Shown here: piece by piece, positions 24,786 to 34,060 of the stretch | Layout: the number at the start of each line of letters is the position of its first letter | How positions within the stretch are numbered: the first letter of the stretch is position 1 | NCBI GenBank assembly: GCA_022571515.1 | Contig: JACZXQ010000003.1 | Coordinates: 87,001 to 151,000 of the forward strand | Direction: 5' to 3' | Length of the DNA: 64,000 bases | From: Gemmatimonadota bacterium | GTDB lineage: Bacteria; Gemmatimonadota; Gemmatimonadetes; Longimicrobiales; Gaopeijiaceae | Program-made: the position numbers and the translations under genes | The notes under the pieces: generated by a model | The model's database searches: none | Seen by the model: the letters and a program-made list of their open reading frames with translations, nothing else | What the model was told of the DNA's origin: nothing

Positions 24786-25308
24786 CTACCGCAACTGCAC
24801 CCTCGTGCTCACCGTTCCGCCCTTCACGGCCGAATACGTCACCGTCATCGCACCGGAACCACGGACCAGGTACTCGATGGTCTCGGTCGTGCGCCCGGGA
24901 CGACCACTCCGTACCAGAATCCGATCCAGCTCCTCCTGCTCGATCATCTGGGTCGGACCGGGCCGGAACTTGTCGGCCACCCAAATCGTCGAAGAAGAAG
25001 CTTGAGCGCAGGCCCGATATGGGCGAGCTGGGATTGCTCTTCTGCTCCTGAAGGAGTGGGCTGTTGAAGTACTGGCCGCCATTCCAGAGTTCGTTCGAGA
25101 ACGATACGATCCCCAGCCCGTCGTTGGTCCAGTCGATGGACCCTCCGTGCACCGTGTAGAGCCCGCGCCAAATCACCAGGTAGTTGTAGTACGGCGGGAT
25201 ACGCTCGCCGACCTCGCCCAACTCGTCGTAAACTCGAATGTCCGCCGCGGGGTAGGTGCCCTGCCAAGCGGCGCCGGGCCCCCTCAGGATCATTCCGCCC
25301 GAATTGTG
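24786..25308 (-). pseudogene. M14 zinc-carboxypeptidase pseudogene (C-terminal part, frameshifted)
   Basis: Minus-strand codons from 25308 read HNSGGMILRGPG, DIRVYDELGEVGERIPPYYNYLV, IDWTNDGLGIVSFSNELWNGG, wording typical of large bacterial M14 carboxypeptidases near the catalytic Glu region. At about 24980-24995 the reading changes frame (FFFDDL, then WVADKFRPG) and continues with the C-terminal tail EYLVRGSGAMTVTYSAVKGG to a stop at 24786. The N-terminal zinc-binding half is absent. It is a truncated, frameshifted relic. Confidence 0.7.
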
Positions 25309-25517
25309 AAGCCGGGGAGGGTCATGCCTGAAGGACCCTACATCGCGAAGGGGTTGTTTGCCAAGATCAATGTAGGTGGCGTGCTTACTGCCACCCCCCT
25401 GCGGCGTCGGACAGAAGCTGCCGCGTGAGAACGATTATGACGAGCGATACTTGCAGCTTGAATATCTTTATGCACAGTATTGGTGTGATCCCCCAGGACC
25501 CAAGAGCAGGATCTCAA

Positions 25518-25946
25518 ATGCCCTACACATTCCGAGTCTCTCCCGAGGAGCGGCTCGTGTACCTCTCAGGGGCGGGAGAAGTCGAGTTGCCGGACAGCAA
25601 GGAGACCCTCCTCGCCATAGCGAACAGCGTGCCGGCCCCGTTCAGCTTTGGTTTGGTCTTCGACCTCCGTAACATCACCTCGACGCCCTATGTAAGGACG
25701 GTGCATGACATCGCGGCGTTCTTGACCGAACATTTTCCGGACTGTCCGGGAATGGCAATCGTGGTGTCGGGACCGGATCACTATCGGCTTGCGACAACGG
25801 CCAGCGTAGACATCGAGGGAAAGGGCCTGCCTGCGGGCGCCTTCGAGAACCCCGTCGCCGCAGCCGGTTGGCTCAAGTCCTTCATCAACCCGACCGCTCT
25901 ACGTGTCGTTCGACCATTGGAAACCAGAACGCGGCATGACTCGTAA
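25518..25946 (+). CDS. STAS/SpoIIAA-like small protein, unknown
   Basis: 142 residues starting MPYTFRVSPEERLVYLSGAG. The pattern of short strand, helix (DSKETLLAIANSV), strand (SFGLVFDLRNI), helix (TVHDIAAFLTEHFPD) and strand (GMAIVVSGPDHYRL) is that of the SpoIIAA-like/STAS-like fold used by small regulatory or membrane-associated proteins. GCAGGA before the ATG at 25518 supports this start over one at 25425. No partner kinase or phosphatase adjoins it. Confidence 0.6.
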   Translation: MPYTFRVSPEERLVYLSGAGEVELPDSKETLLAIANSVPAPFSFGLVFDLRNITSTPYVRTVHDIAAFLTEHFPDCPGMAIVVSGPDHYRLATTASVDIEGKGLPAGAFENPVAAAGWLKSFINPTALRVVRPLETRTRHDS

Positions 25947-26186
25947 GGTACGTTGTCGGGTCACACGAAACTCCAACCGCCAGTGGCGACATGGTCACAA
26001 TAATCAAGAGAATCGTTCGAGTCATTCTCAGTTGGCTGCTGGACAAGCTCTAGAAGCGAGCGCCGGCTGGGCTTAGCACGCGACGTCCCCCTGGCGGTCG
26101 GGTAGGGCGGCCGCGATCTTCCCGGAATCTGAAGTCCCCGTATCTGGTAGGGTGCGGGGCTTCGTTCGTCTTCACCGGAGCGGATC

Positions 26187-27680
26187 GTGTCGGATCTAGG
26201 ACAAGGGCGACGCCTCCAAGCGAAGATCCCGTTCATCGTGATCACGCTCGTGGTGATGGGCGTGGCCGCCGCCTTTGTGGCCGCGTCCTTGCGGCGCCCC
26301 GAGCTCGATATGTTCCAGCCCACCCCCGCCGTACCATCGGAGACCGGTTCGGCCCTGATCGGCCCCGTGGTCTATACGGCTGACGCGACCAAAGAGGTCT
26401 GGAGCTACTTCGACTTCTCGCGCGGCTCCACGGTCGACGACCCCGAGGGGACAAATTGGGACCTGGCCTTTCGCCGTCACAGCATCATCGTGAACGGGGG
26501 ACCCGGGTTCACCGGCCAAGGGGGCGTTCTGGAAGCCACGGTCCCCTTCGACTCGCTGACCACGGCACCAGCCGAGGGTTACGTCGCCAACCGGGTGCGA
26601 GGCGACACCGTCAACACGGCCACGGAGGACTGGTACGACTACAGTTGGGTGAGCCACATTCTGCGGCCCAAGCCTGCTACCTACGTCGTGCGGACCGCCG
26701 ACGGCAAATACGCGAAGCTCGAGCTCGTCAGTTACTACTGCCCCGGCGCTATCGCCGGGTGCGTCACCTTCCGCTACGTGTACCAGGGCGATGGCACGAA
26801 CGTACTGTCCGCCCTGGGGCGCGCTGAAGCCCTCTCGTTGCTGGGTGAGCCGCTTTTCTCGCCGACATTCCCGCCGGAGGTCGCCTCGGACCGTCGGGAG
26901 AAGCTCGAGGCCGCGCTGTCCGACCTCGAGGCATCGCCCGCCGACGCGGACGCGATCATCTGGGCCGGCCGCAGGCACGGATACCTGGCCCACTACCGGA
27001 CGGCCATCGAGTTGTTCAGTGCGGGCGCCGCACTGCATCCGGGAGACGCTCGCTTCTTGAGGCACCGCGGGCATCGGCACATCTCGGTTCGAGAGTTCGA
27101 CGAGGCCATCGTCGACCTCAAAGAGGCGACCAGGATGATCGACGGGCAACCCGACCAGGTTGAACCCGACGGGTTGCCGAACGCACTCGGAGTCCCGACC
27201 GGCACGCTGCACTTCAACATCTGGTATCACCTTGGGCTGGCGCACTACCTGAACGGCGAGTTCGAGCTGGCACGGGCGGCGCTCCGCGAATGCATGGCCA
27301 CGGCCAGGAACGACGATACCCGCGTGGCCACCGCGTACTGGTCCTATCTGACGCTCCGGCGGCTGGGCCTACGTGATGAGGCCCTGGAGATGCTCGGGAG
27401 GATCGACGCGGGCATGGAGATCATCGAGAACACGTCCTACCTCGATCTGCTGCTGCTCTTCAAGGGCGAGGTGAGCGCAACGGATCTCCTCGGCCCCGGG
27501 GGTGAAGCCACGTTGGAGGCCGCGACCCTAGGGTACGGGATCGCGATGTCCTACGCGCTCGACGGCGACACGGAAAGAGCCGGCCGAATCCTGGACCAGG
27601 TTCTCTCCGCCCGGGATCAGTGGGCTGCGTTCGGCTATATCGCGGCCGAGGCCGAGGTCGCCCGCATGGGCGGGCTGTAG
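26187..27680 (+). CDS. HmuY-like domain fused to TPR repeats, membrane-anchored
   Basis: GTG start with GGAG 6 bases before. A single N-terminal membrane helix (FIVITLVVMGVAAAFVAASL) leads to residues ~60-205 that read like HmuY heme-binding proteins: WSYFDFSRG, TNWDLAFRRHSIIVNGG, WYDYSWVSHIL, TYVVRTADGKYAKLELVSYY, VTFRYVYQ. The C-terminal half is TPR-like (YRTAIELFSAGAALHPGDARFLRHRGHR, FDEAIVDLKEATRM, LGLAHYLNGEFELARAALREC). HmuY is normally a free lipoprotein hemophore beside TonB receptors; this fusion to TPRs is unusual. The dehydratase gene starts 2 bases later. Confidence 0.72.
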   Translation: MSDLGQGRRLQAKIPFIVITLVVMGVAAAFVAASLRRPELDMFQPTPAVPSETGSALIGPVVYTADATKEVWSYFDFSRGSTVDDPEGTNWDLAFRRHSIIVNGGPGFTGQGGVLEATVPFDSLTTAPAEGYVANRVRGDTVNTATEDWYDYSWVSHILRPKPATYVVRTADGKYAKLELVSYYCPGAIAGCVTFRYVYQGDGTNVLSALGRAEALSLLGEPLFSPTFPPEVASDRREKLEAALSDLEASPADADAIIWAGRRHGYLAHYRTAIELFSAGAALHPGDARFLRHRGHRHISVREFDEAIVDLKEATRMIDGQPDQVEPDGLPNALGVPTGTLHFNIWYHLGLAHYLNGEFELARAALRECMATARNDDTRVATAYWSYLTLRRLGLRDEALEMLGRIDAGMEIIENTSYLDLLLLFKGEVSATDLLGPGGEATLEAATLGYGIAMSYALDGDTERAGRILDQVLSARDQWAAFGYIAAEAEVARMGGL

Positions 27681-27682
27681 AC

Positions 27683-28651
27683 GTGGACCCAGCGGCAACG
27701 CGCTCGAGGGTTGCGCGTTTCGCACAGCACACGCCCCTGTTCCATGATGTGGAGTTGTCTGAGCGTCATGGTGGCCCTGTCCACCTGAAGCTCGAGTGCC
27801 TCCAGGTGACGGGCTCCTTCAAGGTACGAGGCGCCGCGTCACGAATGCTCGCCCTCGCACCGGAGGAACGCCGACAGGGAGTGGTCACGTGTTCGAGCGG
27901 GAACCATGGGCGGGCCGTGTCCTATGTGGCTCGCCACCTCGAGGTACCCGTAACGATCTGCGTTCCGGAGTGGGTGGACCCCATCAAGCTCGAAGCCATC
28001 CGGCGAAACGGCGCTGAGGTGATTCTGGCCGGCAGGACTTACGACGAGGCCGAAGCGCGCGCCCAGGAAATCCATCGCTCGGACGGGAGGGTCTACGTCC
28101 ATCCGTTCGACGACCCGCTCGTGATCGCGGGGCAGGGCACCATCAGCGCGGAGATCCTGGATGACCTGCCGACCCTCAGCCGGATCGTCGTTCCGCTCTC
28201 GGGAGGCGGGCTGGCGGCAGGGGTGGCTCGAGCGGCCAAGGCCGTCCGTCCGGACGTCTGGATCACCGCGGTGTCGGCCGAGCGGGCCAACGTGATGGTG
28301 CGCAGCCTCGAGGCGGGCCGGCCCATCGAGGTGGCCGAAGAGCCCACCCTCGCGAGCGCGCTTTCGGGTGGAATCGGCATCCCGAACCATCACACTTTCG
28401 AGATGGTGAGGGATCTCGTCGATGAGCATGTGCTGGTTTCAGAAGACGACATCCTCCGGGCCATGGCATTTGCCGTCCACGAGCGCAGCCTCGTGGTCGA
28501 AGGTGGCGGCGCGGTGGGGCTGGCGGCGCTACTCGCGGCGAAACTGCCGGACCGTCCTTACGAGCCCGGAGCGGGTGGGACGGCAATCATCCTGAGCGGG
28601 GGCAACGTCTCGCTCGCCGACTTGGCAGCCCTCAAACCCCCATCAGCGTAG
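27683..28651 (+). CDS. Threonine/serine dehydratase (PLP fold type II)
   Basis: 322 residues with the PLP lysine in VTGSFKVRGAA, the substrate loop SSGNHGRAVSY, the phosphate-binding GGGLAAG and the C-terminal ILSGGN. It lacks the regulatory ACT domain of IlvA, so it is of the catabolic type that deaminates Thr/Ser to 2-oxo acids; a related amino acid such as hydroxyectoine breakdown product is possible. GTG 27683, right behind the HmuY-TPR stop, is the likely start. Its last 20 bases overlap the convergent sirtuin gene. Confidence 0.85.
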   Translation: MDPAATRSRVARFAQHTPLFHDVELSERHGGPVHLKLECLQVTGSFKVRGAASRMLALAPEERRQGVVTCSSGNHGRAVSYVARHLEVPVTICVPEWVDPIKLEAIRRNGAEVILAGRTYDEAEARAQEIHRSDGRVYVHPFDDPLVIAGQGTISAEILDDLPTLSRIVVPLSGGGLAAGVARAAKAVRPDVWITAVSAERANVMVRSLEAGRPIEVAEEPTLASALSGGIGIPNHHTFEMVRDLVDEHVLVSEDDILRAMAFAVHERSLVVEGGGAVGLAALLAAKLPDRPYEPGAGGTAIILSGGNVSLADLAALKPPSA

Positions 28652-29411
28652 GAAGCACGACGCCTGCCGGGCCCTGTAGAGCCACATCGGCGAAGTCCGT
28701 CAGGGGCGTGACCTGAGGATTGACCTCGATGACGAAGCCGCCCGCGTCCTTCGTAACGCCGGGTAAGGAAGCGGCTGGCTGGACTACGGCGCTCGTGCCC
28801 ACCACCAGGCAGAGATCGGCCCCACGAGCTTCGTCGAACGCCGCTGTGAGCACCAGGGGATCCAATGCCTCGCCGAACCATACGATGTCGGGGCGGAGCA
28901 GAGCCCCACACTCGGGACAGGAAGGCAGCGCCTCCCTGTCGGTCGCGTCGATGGGGGAGCGATCACGGCCGTGGTAGGCGCATTCCGTGCACCGAACGCG
29001 GAAGAGGGATCCGTGCAACTCGAGCGGAGACGCGGCCGACCAGTCGGATCCGCCGGCCTCGTCTCTTGCCGCCACCTCGTGGAGGCCGTCCACGTTCTGC
29101 GTGACGATCCGGGCCGGACGGTCGAGGGCAAGCCGAGCGAGAGCCCTGTGGCCCGCGTTGGGCTCACAGTCCGAGACCCTCCCTCGTCGCCACCCGTACC
29201 ACTCCCAGACCAGGCGCGGGTCCCTTCGGAAGGCTTGGGGCGTGGCGAGTTCCTCGGGTCGGTAGGAGCGCCAGAGCCCGTCCTCTCCTCGAAACGTGGG
29301 GACGCCCGATTCCGCACTGATGCCCGCCCCGGTCAGGATGAACACGCGCGCGGCATCCTCGAGAAGCCCACGGGCGCGGGCCAGGTCCTCGGAATTCAGG
29401 TCAGCACTCAC
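28632..29411 (-). CDS. cobB: Sir2-family NAD-dependent protein deacylase
   Basis: 259 residues. NAD-binding motifs GAGISAESGVPTFRG and TQNVDGLH, catalytic His in LHGSLF, a four-Cys zinc ribbon (CTECAYHG...CPECG), and GTSAVVQPA. The WEWYGWRRGRV segment carries the Tyr-x-x-Arg pair that in CobB/SIRT5 binds the carboxylate of succinyl or malonyl lysine, so it is probably a desuccinylase/demalonylase as well as deacetylase. It regulates acyl-lysine on metabolic enzymes in the cytoplasm. Confidence 0.92.
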   Translation of the reverse strand: MSADLNSEDLARARGLLEDAARVFILTGAGISAESGVPTFRGEDGLWRSYRPEELATPQAFRRDPRLVWEWYGWRRGRVSDCEPNAGHRALARLALDRPARIVTQNVDGLHEVAARDEAGGSDWSAASPLELHGSLFRVRCTECAYHGRDRSPIDATDREALPSCPECGALLRPDIVWFGEALDPLVLTAAFDEARGADLCLVVGTSAVVQPAASLPGVTKDAGGFVIEVNPQVTPLTDFADVALQGPAGVVLPTLMGV

Positions 29412-29472
29412 CGGGACGCGTCAGCGCGGCGCCGGCCAAGGCAAAGAGTCGGTCCATGTCGGTTTGTCGTCC

Positions 29473-31215
29473 TCAGTAAGCCAATGCGTAGGCCTCGCGA
29501 CGGGGATCCGCCGCGGCCGTAAGCGTGCCGTTCGTGGGCTCGACGTAGATCATCTGAGCGCCCCCGAACGTAGCAGTCCAGCCATGGACGACCCGCATAT
29601 CGTGCCCACGGGCGCGCAGATCCGCCAACACCCGTGCTGGCACGCGGTCCTCGATGTCCACTCGCAGGCCGTTGTAGCTGCGGAACCGGGGTGCCTCGAT
29701 CGCCTGCTGCGGGGTCATGCCGAAGATGAACATGTTGTTGACGATCTGGAGCAGCGATTGAGTTTGGCTGTCTCCCCCGGGCGTGCCCATGGTGAACGCC
29801 AACTCGGATCCTCGGAGGCCCATGGTTGGCGTGAGCGTATGGTACGGGCGCTTGCCGGGCGCGACGACGTTGGGATGGTCCTCGTCGAGGGAGAAGAGCG
29901 CTCCACGGTTCTGGAGCACGATGCCCGTCTCGGGTTCGAGCAGGCCTGAGCCGAACGTGTTGAACAGGCTTTGGATCCAACTCACCGCATTGCCCCATCG
30001 ATCTACAGCCGTGAGATAGACGGTGTCGCCGGAGTCGCTGCGCCGCGCCCGGTCGTCGTCCGTCACCGCTCGACCCTCGACGCCGGAGGCCACGTCATCG
30101 GCGGCCCGGGCCGCATCGACCCGGCCAGCACGGTCACGCAGGTAGAGGGGGTCGAGGAGTCGGGCGAGAGGCGCCGGTGCGAAGTCCGGATCCGCCACCC
30201 ACCGGTCCCGGTCGGCGAAGGCCAGCTTCTTGACCTCGATGAGCGTGTGGAGGTAGTCCACGCTGTTGTGTCCCTGGGCCTCCAGGTCGAAGGCCTTCAC
30301 CATCTCCATCTGCTGAAGTTGGGCGATGCCCTGGGTGTTGGGAGGCAGAACCAGGATGCGGTGGCCCAAGTACGACCCTTCGAGCGGGTCGGGCCAGGTG
30401 GTCTCATGAGCGGCGAAGTCGGAGGCCCTCAAATAGCCGCCCTCCCGCTCGATGAAGTCGGCGAGCGCCTCGGCTACCGTACCACGGTAGAACGCGTCCT
30501 TGCCACCGGAGGCGATCGTCTCGAGCGTCTGTGCGAGGGCAGGGTTCTTCAACAGCTCACCGGACGCGATGACGTCGCCACCCGGGGCGTACAGGGCTCG
30601 CCCGTGATCGTTGAGGCCGCGCACACCACCAACGAGGTCGGAATGCAGCCGGGTCGACACCGGGAAGCCCTCCCAGGCATACCGGATCGCCGGGCCCATG
30701 ACCTCGGCCAGCGACCTGGTCCCGAACCGGTCGAGGGCATCGGCCCAGGCGGCGACAGTCCCGGGCACGCTCACGCTCAGGGCGCCATCACTCGGAATCC
30801 TACTCCGCTGGCCGAAGAAATCAGGCGTAGCCAACGCCCCTGCGCGTCCGCTGCCGTTCATGCCCGTGACCCGGCCGGTCTCACCATCATAGAAAATGGC
30901 GAACGCATCGCCCCCGACTCCGTTCATGTGGGGCCGCACTACCGCCAGCACGGCGGCCATGCCCACCACCGCGTCGATGGCAGTACCGCCGTCGCGCAGG
31001 ATCTCCAATCCGACCGCGGATGCCAATGGATGGTCCGACGACACGGCGCCGAGAGTACCCCGTACGTCAGGGCGATTGGTGATTGGGAACACAATTTCCG
31101 AGTCGTTCATCACAGGCACCGAGGGGGGAGGGGAAGGGGGCGCATGGCAACCCGCCATCATCAGGGCCACAGCGGGGATCCAACCCACCCATACCGGGGT
31201 TATGCGTTGCGTCAC
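29473..31215 (-). CDS. ggt: Gamma-glutamyltransferase-family lipoprotein
   Basis: 580 residues of the GGT Ntn-hydrolase family. The autocleavage Thr is in SDSGDTVYLTAVDRWGNAVS, other signature stretches are HMNGVGGDAF, PPNTQGIAQLQQMEM and TMGTPGGDSQTQSLLQIV. The GTG at 31215 (TGGAGG just before) gives a lipoprotein signal with lipobox LMMAG-C. It transfers or hydrolyses gamma-glutamyl groups (glutathione, or beta-lactam-type acyl groups in cephalosporin-acylase relatives) outside the cytoplasm. Confidence 0.9.
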   Translation of the reverse strand: MTQRITPVWVGWIPAVALMMAGCHAPPSPPPSVPVMNDSEIVFPITNRPDVRGTLGAVSSDHPLASAVGLEILRDGGTAIDAVVGMAAVLAVVRPHMNGVGGDAFAIFYDGETGRVTGMNGSGRAGALATPDFFGQRSRIPSDGALSVSVPGTVAAWADALDRFGTRSLAEVMGPAIRYAWEGFPVSTRLHSDLVGGVRGLNDHGRALYAPGGDVIASGELLKNPALAQTLETIASGGKDAFYRGTVAEALADFIEREGGYLRASDFAAHETTWPDPLEGSYLGHRILVLPPNTQGIAQLQQMEMVKAFDLEAQGHNSVDYLHTLIEVKKLAFADRDRWVADPDFAPAPLARLLDPLYLRDRAGRVDAARAADDVASGVEGRAVTDDDRARRSDSGDTVYLTAVDRWGNAVSWIQSLFNTFGSGLLEPETGIVLQNRGALFSLDEDHPNVVAPGKRPYHTLTPTMGLRGSELAFTMGTPGGDSQTQSLLQIVNNMFIFGMTPQQAIEAPRFRSYNGLRVDIEDRVPARVLADLRARGHDMRVVHGWTATFGGAQMIYVEPTNGTLTAAADPRREAYALAY

Positions 31216-31341
31216 GGGGCCTCCAGGGTTCGTTCAGGCATACCCCAGCATAGAAGCGTAGGCCGCCCTCGCGCCAGGGAACCCAAGGGCCGAGCGGGCC
31301 CGACGCCGTCAATCCGCGAATAGAGCGAAACCCCGGCCTTC

Positions 31342-32568
31342 ATGAGCCCAACAACCGTAGAGCCCGGCCATCCACCGACCCGCACGTTGGGCGGTGCCTC
31401 TCGCGTCGCCCTGGTCGTGGCGATCGCTCACGGTGTCAACGACGCGTATGCGTCATTCCTGAGCCCTCTGCTCCCGAGGATCATGGGCAAGCTGGAGCTC
31501 TCGATCGCCCTCGCGGCAACGCTCGCCATGGTTCTCTCGATCGCCGCTTCGCTGCTGCAGCCCTTGGCGGGTTACCTCACCGATCGCTACGGTCCGAAGC
31601 TGTTCGTGGTGCTGGGTCCGGTTATTTCGGGTGTCTTCCTCTCCATGATCGGGCTCGCTCCGTCGTTCACGATTCTCGTGGTGCTCTTGATGATGGGCGG
31701 AATCGGTAGCGCCGTATTCCATCCACCCGCAGCCTCCATGGCCATGAGCCTCGACACGGGGCAGGGGAGAGGCGTCCGGCTGTCCTTCTTCTCGTTCGGC
31801 GGCGCGATCGGCTTCGCGGTCGGGCCCTTGATCGCCGTCGGGTTGGTCGGCCAGGTCGGGCTCGAAGGCCTCTGGATGGCGATGATTCCGGGCCTGATCG
31901 TGGCCGCTGTCATCTACGGGCGGCTACCGGCGAACGGCGTCCTAGCCGACGCCAACGACGCCAAGCCGCCACCCTCGCCCGCGCGCGTGCTCAAGGCGCT
32001 CAAGGGCCCCCTGGGCGTTGTGTTCGGGATCAGCGCCGTAGGAGCCTTCGTGCAGCGTGTATTTCTCACGATGGAGCCCATCATCGCCGCTCAGGCCGGA
32101 GTTTCGGAGGCCATGGGCGCCGTGGCCCTCAGCATCTATCTGGGTGCACAGGCGATCGGCACGCTGACCGGCGGCGTCCTCACCGACCGAATGGACCGGC
32201 GTACCCTTCTGGTCGGGCTGACCCTCCTGTCGGTGCCGACCCACATGCTGGCTCTGTGGCTCCCGCCGGGCTCGCCGGCATCGTTGGCCTTCGCGGCGAT
32301 GGCCGGTTTTCTCAATATGGCCATGCTGCCGCCCATCGTGGTGATGGCTCAGGAGATCTTACCGGAGAGCACGGGTATCGGCTCGGGCATCGTCATGGGC
32401 CTCGCCTGGGCACTCGGATCCGTCGGCGTACTCGGCACAGGGATCCTGGGCGATCTGGTGGGCCCCCGTTCCGCAGCGCTACTATCGGTTCCCGTTCTTT
32501 TGATAGGCACGCTGCTGGCGCTCCACCCCTCGCTCCGCATGCACCGCCGGCCAGCTCACACAGGATAG
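31342..32568 (+). CDS. MFS transporter, fosmidomycin-resistance-like
   Basis: 408 residues with twelve predicted membrane helices. The start GVNDAYASFLSPLLPRIM and the motif-A loop GYLTDRYGPK, then VFHPPAASMA, are characteristic of the Fsr subfamily of the major facilitator superfamily. These export small drugs by proton antiport; the natural substrate is unknown. The crp/fnr-type gene follows 13 bases later and may control it. Confidence 0.85.
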   Translation: MSPTTVEPGHPPTRTLGGASRVALVVAIAHGVNDAYASFLSPLLPRIMGKLELSIALAATLAMVLSIAASLLQPLAGYLTDRYGPKLFVVLGPVISGVFLSMIGLAPSFTILVVLLMMGGIGSAVFHPPAASMAMSLDTGQGRGVRLSFFSFGGAIGFAVGPLIAVGLVGQVGLEGLWMAMIPGLIVAAVIYGRLPANGVLADANDAKPPPSPARVLKALKGPLGVVFGISAVGAFVQRVFLTMEPIIAAQAGVSEAMGAVALSIYLGAQAIGTLTGGVLTDRMDRRTLLVGLTLLSVPTHMLALWLPPGSPASLAFAAMAGFLNMAMLPPIVVMAQEILPESTGIGSGIVMGLAWALGSVGVLGTGILGDLVGPRSAALLSVPVLLIGTLLALHPSLRMHRRPAHTG

Positions 32569-32581
32569 GAGGGACGCGGAC

Positions 32582-33232
32582 TTGCCTCTGCGCATCATTC
32601 CTCGTCGGGACCGGAAGGTGAACCGTCTCGTCAAGCGAGCCACCGAGGTCCGGTACCGCCGAAGTCAGGTGATCTTCTCGCGCGGCGAAGCATCCGAGGC
32701 GGTTTACCTGGTACGCGAGGGACACATTCGGCTTTCGCTCCCCGGTGATGGGCACCGGCCTGGCCGCACCGTGGCCGTGGTGGCGCCCTGGGAATTGTTC
32801 GGCGAGGAGGCCCTGAGCGGAGCACCCCGACGATACGACGCCGTCGCCGGCGAAGCGTGCATAGTGCTCCCTCTGAGCGGTCACCGCATGCTGCAGGCAC
32901 TCCGAGGGTCTCCGAAGACACTCTCGGTTTTTCTCGCAGCCGTCGAGGACGACCTCGAGGACGCGCGTGCGTCCAGGAACACCACCAGGGCGCGCATCGC
33001 CCGTGTGCTGCTTACGCTGGCCGATCGGTTCGGCACCGAAGAAGGCAAGCGCATCCGGATCGATCACTGGTTCACCCACCAGGCGATCGCCGACCTCGCC
33101 CAGGCTCATCGCTCGACGGTCACCACGGCCCTCAACGATTGGATTTACGAAAAAGTACTCCGTGAAGAGCCGAGGGCCATCGTCATCACGCGGCCCGGTG
33201 CGCTACGCAAGGCGACCAAAGGAGGCACCTAA
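32582..33232 (+). CDS. Crp/Fnr family transcriptional regulator
   Basis: 216 residues: cyclic-nucleotide-binding-like beta roll (RRSQVIFSRGEASEAVYLVREGHIRLSL, APWELFGEEALSG), a dimer helix, and a C-terminal winged helix with TRARIARVLLTLADRFG and recognition helix DLAQAHRSTVTTALNDW. No N-terminal cysteine cluster, so not an oxygen-sensing Fnr. TTG start backed by AGGAGGG 8 bases before. Ligand unknown. Confidence 0.85.
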   Translation: MPLRIIPRRDRKVNRLVKRATEVRYRRSQVIFSRGEASEAVYLVREGHIRLSLPGDGHRPGRTVAVVAPWELFGEEALSGAPRRYDAVAGEACIVLPLSGHRMLQALRGSPKTLSVFLAAVEDDLEDARASRNTTRARIARVLLTLADRFGTEEGKRIRIDHWFTHQAIADLAQAHRSTVTTALNDWIYEKVLREEPRAIVITRPGALRKATKGGT

Positions 33233-33319
33233 AACGAGTGCGCTCCGTTGACCCCCAAAAAGGGCAACGCTAGCTTTTCCAGTCCGTTGGACGTGTTCGC
33301 CTGAACCTGAGACCGTTGC

Positions 33320-34018
33320 ATGTCGAAGCGCCATAACCCGGGAGCTCGCCGAATCCCGCACAGCCACGAGGAAGAAGACGACGCCTTTCTCGCCAAGGTC
33401 ATCGAGATCTCAACCTGGGCACGATCCAATACGGAAGCGCTGGTTCTCGCGGGCGTGATTCTGGCCCTGTTCATTGCCGGCGGCTTCTACTACTGGACCT
33501 TTACTCAGGACCGAGACCAAACGGCCCTCACACAGCTCGAGGTGATCCACAATACGATCAGCCTCGACGCCAAAGAGGACGCCAAGGCGCTGTTGCGCAC
33601 GTTCCTGGACCAATTCGGCTCATCCCCCCACGCGAGAGAAGGAGTCTTGCTGCTCGCGAGGATGAGCCTCGAGACCAATGCCGCGCCTGTAGCCGTGAGC
33701 ATTCTCGAGGATGAAGGCCTCTCACTGCGCACGCCGCTGGGACTACAGGCGGGTTTCCTGCTGGCTCGGGCCTACGAAGAGACCGGCAGGTGGTCGGACG
33801 CGGAGGACACGTATCTTCGGATCGCAGATCGGGCGGAGCTCGAGTTTCAGGTCCGTGAGGCGCTGAACAACGCGGCCCAGATGCGCATGCGCCAGCGGGA
33901 TCCGGCCGGTGCAGTCGAACTCTACGAGCGGATCCTCGAGACCTTCGAGGACAACGATCCGGGGCGGGGCGTATTCGAGATGAGGTTGGCCGAGGTCCGG
34001 CAGATCGCCTCGGACTGA
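33320..34018 (+). CDS. YfgM-like membrane-anchored TPR protein
   Basis: 232 residues: a charged cytoplasmic N-terminus, one membrane helix (LVLAGVILALFIAGGFYYWTF) and periplasmic TPR-like helices (AKALLRTFLDQFGSSPHAREGVLLLARM, LLARAYEETGRWSDAEDTYLRIAD, DPAGAVELYERILETF). This is the arrangement of YfgM/tol-pal-associated helper proteins. It is the last plus-strand gene before the dif-like site. Confidence 0.75.
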   Translation: MSKRHNPGARRIPHSHEEEDDAFLAKVIEISTWARSNTEALVLAGVILALFIAGGFYYWTFTQDRDQTALTQLEVIHNTISLDAKEDAKALLRTFLDQFGSSPHAREGVLLLARMSLETNAAPVAVSILEDEGLSLRTPLGLQAGFLLARAYEETGRWSDAEDTYLRIADRAELEFQVREALNNAAQMRMRQRDPAGAVELYERILETFEDNDPGRGVFEMRLAEVRQIASD

Positions 34019-34060
34019 GCACCCGAGTTCAGACGAGGCCCTACCTGGCTCGCCGTAACA

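Noticed and set aside
24769-25293. Minus-strand open frame of 174 codons as an intact gene
   Set aside because: Only its first half has M14 carboxypeptidase wording; after ~24990 the family sequence continues in another frame. Treated as pseudogene.
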